From Pyramidobacter porci (GTDB taxonomy: Bacteria; Synergistota; Synergistia; Synergistales; Dethiosulfovibrionaceae), in assembly GCF_009695745.1 (NCBI RefSeq), contig NZ_VUNH01000003.1, positions 186,001 through 250,000 on the forward strand: a stretch of 64,000 nucleotides of DNA, given 5' to 3'. Under the pieces are notes generated by a model, which was not told where the DNA came from, did no database searches, and worked only from the letters and a program-made list of their open reading frames with translations. The translations under genes and the position numbers were made by a program. This document shows positions 57,245-64,000 of the stretch, piece after piece. The first letter of the stretch is position 1. Each line of letters begins with the position of its first letter.

Positions 57245-58188
57245 GCGGCGCGCAAAAGTTGCCCATCGTCGCGGTGATCGGCCCGACGGCCGTCGGCAAG
57301 ACGGCCATGAGCCTCGACCTTGCCCGCGCGCTGAACGCCGAGGTGATCTCGGTGGACTCGCGGCAGGTCTATCGCTACATGGACGTGGGCACGGACAAGA
57401 TCTCCCGCGAAGTGCGCCGGGAGATCCCGCACCACCTCATCGACGTCGCCGATCCCGATCAGGTCTACACGGCCTCCGATTTTGTCGTTCAGGCGGCAGA
57501 CTGTGTCAAGCGGATCATGGCGCGGGGGCGGGCGCCGCTTTTCGTCGGCGGCACGCCGTTCTATTATCAGGCGCTCTTCAGCCGGCTGCTGTCCATCGAC
57601 GTGCCCACGGACGAAAAACTGCGCGCCGAACTTTTTGCCCTCGAAGCGGACGAACTTTACGGCCGGCTGAAAAATTCCGATCCCGAAAGCGCCGCCAGAC
57701 TTCATCCCCACGATAAATTCCGTGTCTCCCGGGCGCTGGAGATCTTCCTTCTTTCCGGGCGTCCGGCTTCCGAATGGTACGCGCGCGAGCGCCCGTCGGA
57801 GTCGCCTTACGACGTGCTCTATCTGGGCCTGTTCAAGCCGCGCGACATCCTTGTAAACGGCATTGAACGGCGCGTGCGCCGGCAGTTCGCTTCGGGCTAT
57901 CCCGAAGAAGTGAAGTGGCTGCTCGACAACGGTTATTCCCCCGATCTGCCGTCGATGCAGGGTTTCGGTTACAAAGAACTGACGTTGTTCCATCAGGGGC
58001 GGATGACTTTGGAAGAAGCGATCATGGGAGACGCAATCGCCACGCGGCAGTTCGCCAAAAGACAGATGACCTGGTTCAAAAAATTCGCGCCGGCCGTCTG
58101 GTGCGACCTGTCGCAGAAGACGCCGGCGGAAAACGGAAAATGGTTGATCGAACAGGCGAAAAAGCACCTTGACGAGGCTTTGCGATGA
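57241..58188 (+). CDS. miaA: tRNA dimethylallyltransferase
   Basis: 315 residues. It isoprenylates A37 of UNN-reading tRNAs using dimethylallyl diphosphate. P-loop GPTAVGKT is at residues 14-21; next come SVDSRQVYRYMDVGTDK (substrate-binding Asp/Ser), IPHHLIDVADPDQ, and FVGGTPFYYQAL. The C-terminal ATRQFAKRQMTWFKK is the standard closing motif. It overlaps ispH by 4 bases, which supplies the isoprenoid precursor; the coupling is functionally neat. Confidence 0.97.
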   Translation: MSGAQKLPIVAVIGPTAVGKTAMSLDLARALNAEVISVDSRQVYRYMDVGTDKISREVRREIPHHLIDVADPDQVYTASDFVVQAADCVKRIMARGRAPLFVGGTPFYYQALFSRLLSIDVPTDEKLRAELFALEADELYGRLKNSDPESAARLHPHDKFRVSRALEIFLLSGRPASEWYARERPSESPYDVLYLGLFKPRDILVNGIERRVRRQFASGYPEEVKWLLDNGYSPDLPSMQGFGYKELTLFHQGRMTLEEAIMGDAIATRQFAKRQMTWFKKFAPAVWCDLSQKTPAENGKWLIEQAKKHLDEALR

Positions 58189-59066
58189 AAGTGCTCGTCG
58201 CGGCACCGACAGGGCTGTGTTTTGGCGTCAAACGAGCGATCGGGTTTGTGGAAAAAGCGCTGACGCAGGCGGCGCCTGTTTATGCGCTCGGCAGTCCGAT
58301 CCACAATCCGCAGGAAGTCGAGCGTCTGCAAAAGATGGGATTGTGCGTCGTCCAGTCCGAGATGGAGATTCCCGCCGGTGCGGCGGCGTTTATCCGCGCC
58401 CACGGGGCGGCTCCCGGCGTGCTGGAGAATCTGAGGAAAAGAAATGTCAACGTCATCGACGGTACGTGCCCCTTCGTGCGCGCGGCACAGGATCACGCGC
58501 GGGAATTGTCCGAGGCGGGCTATCACGTTCTGATCCTCGGAAACGAGAAACATCCCGAGATCATCGGCATGCGGGGATACGTCCGCGGACCTTCGACGGT
58601 GATTTCGACGATTCCGTCACTTTTTTCCTCGACAATATTCAAATCGTCTGTTAAAATCCATAAGTTGGGATTGGTGTCTCAAACAACACAGGAAGAAAGT
58701 CTCCTCGCTGAAGTGGCCAAGGCGGCCCTCGGCGTGGCCGACGAGCTCAGGATCTACAACACCATCTGCCGTGCTACGATTGAACGCCAGCAGGCCGTAA
58801 GACGACTGGCGTCTGCGGTCGACGGCATGATCGTCATCGGCGGACATAACAGCGCCAATACCGGCAAGTTGTGTCGCATTGCGCGCGATTCGAACTGCGA
58901 CGCAGTATGGATCGAGCATGCCGGTCAGCTTGACAGGAGGTGGGTGCTGGAGAAACGGGTGATTGGTATTGCGGCCGGGGCGAGTACGCCTGACTGGCTT
59001 ATCGAACAACTACATAACGCGATTGATAACATCGCAGGACGTCAGGGGGATGTCAGGAATGAGTGA
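58185..59066 (+). CDS. ispH: 4-hydroxy-3-methylbut-2-enyl diphosphate reductase
   Basis: A 293-residue [4Fe-4S] enzyme making IPP and DMAPP in the last step of the MEP pathway. The three cluster cysteines are C12 (PTGLCFGVKRA), C95 (DGTCPFV) and C195 (NTICRAT). The conserved AHG, HPE and TQTT motifs that bind diphosphate are present (RAHGAAPG, NEKHPEIIG, SQTTQEE). It ends inside the start of rpsA, 8 bases overlapping. In several anaerobic lineages ispH is fused to S1; here the genes are separate. Confidence 0.97.
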   Translation: MKVLVAAPTGLCFGVKRAIGFVEKALTQAAPVYALGSPIHNPQEVERLQKMGLCVVQSEMEIPAGAAAFIRAHGAAPGVLENLRKRNVNVIDGTCPFVRAAQDHARELSEAGYHVLILGNEKHPEIIGMRGYVRGPSTVISTIPSLFSSTIFKSSVKIHKLGLVSQTTQEESLLAEVAKAALGVADELRIYNTICRATIERQQAVRRLASAVDGMIVIGGHNSANTGKLCRIARDSNCDAVWIEHAGQLDRRWVLEKRVIGIAAGASTPDWLIEQLHNAIDNIAGRQGDVRNE

Positions 59067-60615
59067 AGAAGTCAAGAACCAGGTTGAAGAAGAAAGCATG
59101 GATATGGCCTCTCTTATGGCCCAGTACGACGCGGCTTCGGAAGAGATTGCGCGCGGCAAGGTCATCGAGGGTACGGTGGTCGAGAAAACCGACGGCGGCT
59201 GGCTTGTCGACGTGGGCTACAAGTGCGAGGGCTTCCTGCCCGAGCGCGAGTGGACGCACCACATTCTTGTCGATGACAAGGCCGCTCCCGAAATCGGCGA
59301 CAAGATCGAAGTCCAGGTAACGAGCAAGCGCGACGGCGAAGAAGCTCAGCTTCTCGTCAGCCGCTGGCGCTGCGAGTTCGATCGCCGCTGGGCGGAACTC
59401 GAGTCCAAGGCGAAGGCGAACGACGTCATCACCGTCAAGGGCATTCGCAAGGTCAAAGGCGGCTTGATGGTTAACTGCTTTAACCTCGAGGGCTTTATCC
59501 CGATTTCGCATCTTGCCGAGGAAGGCCGCGGCGTCAATCCCGGCCGCTTCGAAGGCGAAGAGTTCCAGGTCCGTCTGCTTGAAATGGACAAGCGCAAGCG
59601 CCGCCTGGTGCTCTCCCGCAGGAGCCTGCTTGACGAGGACCTGTCCGCTAAGCGCGAGAAGTTTTACAGCGAGGTCAACGTGGGTGACGTGCTTGACGGC
59701 ACGGTCAGCAGCGTGACCACCTTCGGCCTGTTCGTCAACGTCGGCCCTCTGGATGGATTGGTGCATGTCAGCGAAGTTTCCTGGCAGCGCAGCTCCAAGT
59801 CCCGCGAAACGTATAAAAAAGGCGACGCCGTCAAAGTCAAAGTCATCGGCATCGACAGGGAAAACAACAAGATCAGCCTCAGCATCCGCCAGGCTCAGGG
59901 CAATCCATGGGATACCGTGATGGAGCGCTGGCAGAAGGATCAGCAGACCAAGGGCGTCGTCACCAACGTCACCGATTTCGGCGCCTTCGTCGAAGTGGAA
60001 CCCGGCATCGAGGGACTGATCCACATCGGCGACCTGAGCTGGAGCCGCATCAAGCATCCCCGCGAAGTGCTGCACAAGGGACAGGAAGTCGAGACCGTCG
60101 TGCTCGACATCGATCCCGAAAAGAAGCGCATGAGCCTGGGCTACAAGCAGCTGCACGATCCCTGGAAGGGTATCGAGGAACGCTACGCGAAGGGACAGGA
60201 CATCACCGTCAAGGTCGTACGCCTGGCCGACTTCGGCGCGTTTGTCGAGATCGAGAAGGGCGTCGAAGGCTTGATCCACATCAGCCAGCTCAGCACGCAC
60301 CGCGTCGAAAAGCCGGGCGACGTGCTTCAGGAAGGCCAGGAAGTGACTGCCCGCGTTCTTGAAGTGAATCCCGCCGAGCGCCGCATCCGCCTCAGCGTCA
60401 GCGCCATCGAGGCCGGCGAGAAGGCCGCCGAGCGCGGCAAGAACGCTCCGACTCAGGGCGAAAAAGCACCCCGTCATGAAGGATCGGCCTCCAGAAGCGA
60501 AAGAGGTTCCAAGCCCCGCCACAAGCCTGAAGCCGAAAAGCTCTCCGGTTTCAGCGAGGACACCGGCGTGACGCTGGGCGACCTCTTCAGCGGCATCAAC
60601 TTCGAAGACAAGTAA
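59059..60615 (+). CDS. rpsA: 30S ribosomal protein S1
   Basis: 518 residues with five recognisable S1/OB repeats: about residues 31-100, 115-180 (degenerate), 205-275, 290-360 and 378-450, for example GDVLDGTVSSVTTFGLFVNV and GVVTNVTDFGAFVEVE. The C-terminal tail (about 455-518) is charged and low-complexity, ending GVTLGDLFSGINFEDK. It helps mRNA binding on the 30S subunit. ATG 59059 has AGGGGG about nine bases ahead; an ATG at 59050 and a longer frame into ispH also exist. A strong terminator follows. Confidence 0.94.
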   Translation: MSEEVKNQVEEESMDMASLMAQYDAASEEIARGKVIEGTVVEKTDGGWLVDVGYKCEGFLPEREWTHHILVDDKAAPEIGDKIEVQVTSKRDGEEAQLLVSRWRCEFDRRWAELESKAKANDVITVKGIRKVKGGLMVNCFNLEGFIPISHLAEEGRGVNPGRFEGEEFQVRLLEMDKRKRRLVLSRRSLLDEDLSAKREKFYSEVNVGDVLDGTVSSVTTFGLFVNVGPLDGLVHVSEVSWQRSSKSRETYKKGDAVKVKVIGIDRENNKISLSIRQAQGNPWDTVMERWQKDQQTKGVVTNVTDFGAFVEVEPGIEGLIHIGDLSWSRIKHPREVLHKGQEVETVVLDIDPEKKRMSLGYKQLHDPWKGIEERYAKGQDITVKVVRLADFGAFVEIEKGVEGLIHISQLSTHRVEKPGDVLQEGQEVTARVLEVNPAERRIRLSVSAIEAGEKAAERGKNAPTQGEKAPRHEGSASRSERGSKPRHKPEAEKLSGFSEDTGVTLGDLFSGINFEDK

Positions 60616-60627
60616 GGATTTATGCAG

Positions 60628-60659
60628 AAAGAGCCATCCCGCGCAGGATGGCTCTTTTT
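60628..60659 (+). terminator. terminator after rpsA
   Basis: A 12-bp stem AAAGAGCCATCC/GGATGGCTCTTT with a 6-base loop and a T run, 12 bases after the stop. Confidence 0.93.
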
Positions 60660-60777
60660 CGTACCGTTTTTATGGCAGCGCGTTGCGCAGAGTTTTTCGT
60701 CTGGTAAAAACAGATGCAGAAAAAACGCAAAACGGCTAGAATAGAAGCAAAATATTGTGGGAGGAACATGTGATCCA

Positions 60778-61257
60778 ATGCCGCTGAAAATCGTAGAATT
60801 TCCCGATCCTGTTTTGAGACGGGCGACTCGGCCCGTGACCGTTTTCGACGAGGCGCTGAAGACTTTTGTGGACGAGATGACGATCGTCATGAAAGACGAC
60901 GACGGCGTCGGCATCGCCGCGCCGCAGGTCGGCGTGTCCAAAAAGGTGGCCGTGGTCTGCTTTGAGGGCGAACGCTACGTTCTGGTCAATCCCGTCATTG
61001 TGGAAGCGACGGGAACGCAGCGGGGCGAGGAGGGCTGCCTGAGTTTTCCCGGCATCTTCGGCGAGATCGAACGCGCCGAACGCGTTGTGGTGGAGTGTCA
61101 GGACGAAACGGGCGCCAGACGCCGGCACGAGGCGGAGGGTTTTGTCGCCCGCGCGTTTCAGCACGAGATCGAGCATCTGGAAGGCAAGCTGCTGATCGAT
61201 CATTTTTCGCCGATGAAGCGGGAATTGATCCGCAAGCGCCTGATGAAGAGAAAATGA
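60778..61257 (+). CDS. def: peptide deformylase
   Basis: 159 residues. It removes the N-formyl group from nascent proteins. All three metal-site motifs are present: GIAAPQVG (motif 1), EGCLSFPG with the cysteine ligand (motif 2), and QHEIEHLEG with two histidine ligands and the catalytic Glu (motif 3). The ATG at 60778 gives the usual start PLKIVEFPDPVLRR; the nearest GGAGG is rather far (about 13 bases), so the in-frame GTG at 60757 cannot be excluded. A TAGAAT -10 (60737-60742) precedes it. It overlaps fmt by 4 bases. Confidence 0.96.
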   Translation: MPLKIVEFPDPVLRRATRPVTVFDEALKTFVDEMTIVMKDDDGVGIAAPQVGVSKKVAVVCFEGERYVLVNPVIVEATGTQRGEEGCLSFPGIFGEIERAERVVVECQDETGARRRHEAEGFVARAFQHEIEHLEGKLLIDHFSPMKRELIRKRLMKRK

Positions 61258-62186
61258 CGGCGAAGATCTGGTTTTTCGGGACGGGGTGTTTCGCGGCCCG
61301 CTGCCTGGAGGAAATCGCTTCGAAGTGCAGGCCGCAGCTTGTCGTGACGGCCCCGCCGAGCGTCGCCGGACGCGGGTTGAAGACGCGAAGCACGCCTGTG
61401 GAGGAAGTCGCGCTGAAACTGGAACTGCCACTTCGGCAGTCGGCTGCGGTGAATCGCGACGCGGATCTGATCCGGCTTTACGGAAGCGAGAAGCCTGAGC
61501 TGATCCTGGTGATCGACTTCGGCCAGAAGGTCGGCGAGCCGTGGCTGAACGGGCCGCGCTGCGGCTGCATCAACATCCATCCTTCGCTGCTGCCGCGCTA
61601 CCGCGGCGCGGCTCCTGTGCAGCGGGCGCTGATGAACGGCGAGACGGAGACGGGGGTGTCCCTGTTCCGTCTGGTGGAGAAGATGGACGCCGGCCCGGTG
61701 TGGCTGCAGGGGCGCTGCGCGATCGGTCCCGAGGAGAACGCGGGTGAGCTGCTGGGACGCATGGCCGTGGCGGGGGCCCGCCTCTTCACGGAGAACGTCG
61801 CCTCGTTGCTGAACGAAACGGCCGCGCTGACGCCCCAGGACGAGGCGCTGGCGACGGTCGCCGCCAAAATCGACAAAAGCGAAGCGCGGCTCGATCTTGC
61901 GCTCGGCGCGCGGAAACTCCATGACCTGGTGCGGGGCCTGTGCCCGGCGCCGGGCGCGTACGTGACGTTCCGCGGCCGGCGCGTGAAAATTCTCAAAACC
62001 CGCGTGGCGCCGCATCCTGCCGCCGGATCGGGAAAACTTTTCGCCGCGGGCGGCCGGCTGTTTCTGGGCACGCCGCAGGGCGCCCTGGAACTGCTGACAG
62101 TCCAGCCGGAAGGAAAAAGGCCGATGGCGGCGGGCGACTGGGCGAAAGGGCTGCGCCTCGAAAAAGACGAGAAGCTCGACGCCTGA
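61254..62186 (+). CDS. fmt: methionyl-tRNA formyltransferase
   Basis: 310 residues. It formylates initiator Met-tRNA with 10-formyl-THF, the counterpart of def. N-terminal domain: IWFFGTGCFAARCLEEI, then PPSVAGRGLK, then the catalytic region CINIHPSLLPRYRGAAPVQRAL (about residues 101-122) with conserved Asn, His and the Asp later in VEKMDAGP. The C-terminal OB-like domain (VRGLCPAPGAYVTFRG) is present. The start overlaps the def stop as ATGA. The N-terminal Rossmann part is slightly divergent (GTGCFAARCL for the usual GTPxFA). Confidence 0.96.
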   Translation: MTAKIWFFGTGCFAARCLEEIASKCRPQLVVTAPPSVAGRGLKTRSTPVEEVALKLELPLRQSAAVNRDADLIRLYGSEKPELILVIDFGQKVGEPWLNGPRCGCINIHPSLLPRYRGAAPVQRALMNGETETGVSLFRLVEKMDAGPVWLQGRCAIGPEENAGELLGRMAVAGARLFTENVASLLNETAALTPQDEALATVAAKIDKSEARLDLALGARKLHDLVRGLCPAPGAYVTFRGRRVKILKTRVAPHPAAGSGKLFAAGGRLFLGTPQGALELLTVQPEGKRPMAAGDWAKGLRLEKDEKLDA

Positions 62187-62220
62187 GCGGGACGCCGCGA
62201 TTTTGACAGGAGATCATATT

Positions 62221-62763
62221 ATGGAACGCTGTCTTTCTTCCAAACGCCTTTATGAGGGCAGGATCCTCAACCTGCGCGTCGATCAGGTGGAAGTGTCGCG
62301 AAACGGCCGCCGCGCCACGCGCGAAGTGGTCGAGCACCGCAGCGCCGTGGCCGTTCTGGCGCGCGACGGCGAAGGGCGTTTTCTGCTCGTGCGACAATTC
62401 CGCTATCCCTTGAACGCGGAGATCGTCGAAATCCCGGCCGGGCTGATGGAGCGCGGCGAGGAACCGCTGCAGTCGGCGCAGCGGGAGCTGCGCGAGGAGA
62501 CCGGCTACCGGGCCTCAAAATGGACGCCGATGCCGGCGATCTTCTCGTCGCCGGGATTTTCCGACGAGAAGCTGTTCGTCTTTCTCGCCGAGGAACTGGC
62601 GTGGGATCCTCTCCGTCCGGACGACGACGAAGACATTGCGCTGCTGCGCTTCGACGACGAACAGGCGCGCGCGCTGCTCGGCTCGAGCGATCCTCAGGAC
62701 GCGAAAACGCTGATGGCGCTGGCGTGGTACTTCGCGCGCCAAGTAATTTTTCATGAAACGTGA
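62221..62763 (+). CDS. NUDIX hydrolase, ADP-ribose pyrophosphatase-like
   Basis: 180 residues. The Nudix box GLMERGEEPLQSAQRELREETGY (about residues 76-98, written GxxxxxExxxxxxxREUxEExGU) is complete. The preceding FLLVRQFRYPLNAEIVEIPAG and the downstream SPGFSDEKLFVFLA are typical of ADP-ribose/GDP-mannose pyrophosphatases (NudF type). The ATG at 62221 follows AGGAG by eight bases; an in-frame upstream start at 62203 is unlikely. It hydrolyses ADP-ribose to AMP and ribose-5-phosphate, by family inference. Confidence 0.93.
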   Translation: MERCLSSKRLYEGRILNLRVDQVEVSRNGRRATREVVEHRSAVAVLARDGEGRFLLVRQFRYPLNAEIVEIPAGLMERGEEPLQSAQRELREETGYRASKWTPMPAIFSSPGFSDEKLFVFLAEELAWDPLRPDDDEDIALLRFDDEQARALLGSSDPQDAKTLMALAWYFARQVIFHET

Positions 62764-62768
62764 TATGA

Positions 62769-62804
62769 TAAGGACCGGCTTACGAGCCGGCCCTTATTTT
62801 TTTT
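62769..62804 (+). terminator. terminator after the NUDIX gene
   Basis: Stem AAGGACCGGCT/AGCCGGCCCTT with loop TACG, then eight or more T. Confidence 0.92.
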
Positions 62805-62822
62805 GCATGGAGGCGAACGAGT

Positions 62823-63716
62823 ATGCCCGTATCCTTCGAAACGTCGCGCGCCGCTTTTGAGGACTACATCCTGTTGGAGCGCGGGCAGAGCAAAAACACG
62901 GCGGAAACGTATCGCCGCGGTCTGGAGCTCTGGCGCGCCTACTGCGAAGAGGCGGGGCTGGACCCGCTCGACGTTGCTCAGGAAGTTCTCTCCAGCTTTA
63001 TCCATGCGCTGAAGAACCAAGGGCGCGCCGGCTCGTCGATCCAGCTGATCGTGGCCGGCCTGAGGAGCTGGGTGAAGTTCCGCGTCCTCAACGGCGATCT
63101 GCCGATGAACACGTGGATCCCGGTGCTGCCGGCGAAAACCAAGAAGCTCCCCAAGATCCTCACCGAAGGGGAGATCCAGCGCATCCTCGATGCCTGCGAC
63201 GGCCCCGGCTATTACGACTGCCGCGACCGCACGGCGCTGGAAACGCTGGCCAACTGCGGCGTTCGCGCCAGCGAGCTGTGCGGGCTGAAAGTCGGCTCGC
63301 TGAATCTCGACGACAAAAATCTGATCGTTCTCGGCAAAGGGAGCAAAGAACGGCAAGTCCCCTTTGCCGAAGATCTGAAAAGGCAGTTTCAGATCTATCT
63401 GCAAAAGCGGTTGGAGTTTCTCGGCGGCGACAAAACGGAGAAAACGCTGTTCCTCTCTTCGCGCCGGGAGCCGCTGAGCCGGGTCGACCTGTGGAGGATC
63501 GTGCAGAAGCGCGGCAAGATGGCCTCCGTTCCCGAGGAGCGCCTCTTTCCTCACGTGCTGCGCCATTCCATCGCCACGCACCTGCTGCGCCGCGGCATGG
63601 ATCTGAGGACCCTGCAGGAGTTTTTGGGGCACAGCTCCATCGCCACCACGGAGAAATATCTGCATTTCGATCTCGAACTGCGCGACGTGTACGACCGCGC
63701 CCATCCCCGCGCCTAG
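62823..63716 (+). CDS. xerD: site-specific tyrosine recombinase (XerD/XerC family)
   Basis: 297 residues, the usual Xer length. SAM-like N-domain (FEDYILLERGQSKNTAETYRRGL) and catalytic domain with all residues visible: Arg in NCGVRASELCGL, Lys in GKGSKERQVPF, His-x-x-Arg in FPHVLRHSIATHLL, His in FLGHSS and Tyr in TEKYLHF. It resolves chromosome dimers at dif sites. XerD against XerC cannot be separated with certainty by eye. Unlike the element integrase at 20447, it is intact. It follows the NUDIX terminator and precedes the phosphorylase gene. Confidence 0.93.
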   Translation: MPVSFETSRAAFEDYILLERGQSKNTAETYRRGLELWRAYCEEAGLDPLDVAQEVLSSFIHALKNQGRAGSSIQLIVAGLRSWVKFRVLNGDLPMNTWIPVLPAKTKKLPKILTEGEIQRILDACDGPGYYDCRDRTALETLANCGVRASELCGLKVGSLNLDDKNLIVLGKGSKERQVPFAEDLKRQFQIYLQKRLEFLGGDKTEKTLFLSSRREPLSRVDLWRIVQKRGKMASVPEERLFPHVLRHSIATHLLRRGMDLRTLQEFLGHSSIATTEKYLHFDLELRDVYDRAHPRA

Positions 63717-63749
63717 CGGAAATTCTGTGTGAGAAAGGAAGATCCTGTC

Positions 63750-64000
63750 ATGGAGATGAAAGAATACGCCCGTCAGGTGACGGAAGCGCTGGAAGCGATC
63801 AAGTCGCGAGTGAACTGGGTGCCCCGGGCGGCGCTGATCCTCGGCTCCGGGCTGGGCATGCTGGCCGAAGCCGTGAAAGATCCCGTCGTCATTCCCTACG
63901 CGGAGATTCCGCACTGGAAGACCTCGACCGCGCCCGGGCATGCCGGGCGCCTCGTCTGCGGAATGCTGTCGGGCGTGCCGGTAGTGGTCATGCAGGGACG
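63750..64000 (+). CDS. purine nucleoside phosphorylase, N-terminal part (3' end outside window)
   Basis: The first 83 codons of a PNP/MTAP-family phosphorylase. After an N-terminal helix, AALILGSGLGMLAEAVKD (about residues 30-47) holds the phosphate-binding Ser of the GSGLG loop. IPHWKTSTAPGHAGRLVCG matches the family's IPxFPxSTVxGHxG block with the second phosphate-binding region. MQGR at the end continues it. The ATG follows GAGAAAGGAAG. It cleaves purine nucleosides with phosphate. The enzyme continues past base 64000. Confidence 0.92.
   Translation, partial: MEMKEYARQVTEALEAIKSRVNWVPRAALILGSGLGMLAEAVKDPVVIPYAEIPHWKTSTAPGHAGRLVCGMLSGVPVVVMQG

Overview
The window is high-GC bacterial chromosome, densely packed and mostly operonic. 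Gene content suggests a diderm anaerobe of the Synergistota (Pyramidobacter/Jonquetella-like): a PilQ-type secretin, a dipeptide ABC transporter beside an aminotransferase, a flavin reductase-rubredoxin fusion, a CD1247-like/Asp23/NusB block and an ispH-rpsA pair. That placement is inference from content; no 16S or database search was possible.

Layout. 1-2850: end of gap, pgk and a PflX-type radical SAM gene. 3064-3334: tRNA-Leu(UAG) and tRNA-Lys(CUU). 3411-4970: TPP riboswitch with attenuator controlling thiW and thiM. 5167-6899: flavin reductase-rubredoxin and D-Ala-D-Ala ligase. 6900-7850: a mostly non-coding stretch with an inverted repeat, a G9 tract and possible gene debris. 7851-9224: MATE exporter. 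9315-14817 (minus): dppBCDFA. 15184-17505 (minus): lysR and an aminotransferase. 17740-20217: U32 peptidase.

20276-28895: an 8.5-kb integrated element bounded by 82-bp direct repeats of a tRNA-Leu(CAA) gene. It carries a frameshifted tyrosine integrase, an XRE-Fic pair, small orphan genes, a primase-helicase with an iteron-like repeat field inside its coding sequence, a winged-helix protein, a second XRE-like regulator, a candidate antisense RNA over the leader of the replication operon, and a candidate free-standing RNA at the right end. No capsid, terminase or conjugation gene is visible, so it looks like a decaying phage satellite or plasmid-like integrative element. This is the most interesting part of the window.

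29062-41109: a small CxxC protein, then a 12-gene type IV pilus operon (minor pilins, PilY1-like tip protein, PilB, PilT, PilC, PilM-N-O-P and the PilQ secretin). 41467-42723: a secreted lysine/alanine-rich orphan. 43206-49696: efp followed by a perfect parS-like palindrome, a CD1247-like protein, Asp23, a membrane protein, nusB, xseA, ahcY and mtaD. 49762-64000: translation, repair and housekeeping genes (alaS, ruvX, mutS, mutL, miaA, ispH, rpsA, def, fmt, nudix, xerD, start of a purine nucleoside phosphorylase).

Functional threads: lower glycolysis (gap-pgk), thiamin salvage (riboswitch-ThiW-ThiM), peptide uptake and amino-acid catabolism (Dpp, aminotransferase, LysR), T4P surface motility or DNA uptake, mismatch repair (MutS-MutL), and initiator-Met formylation/deformylation (fmt-def). 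Most gene starts were set from visible Shine-Dalgarno sequences.
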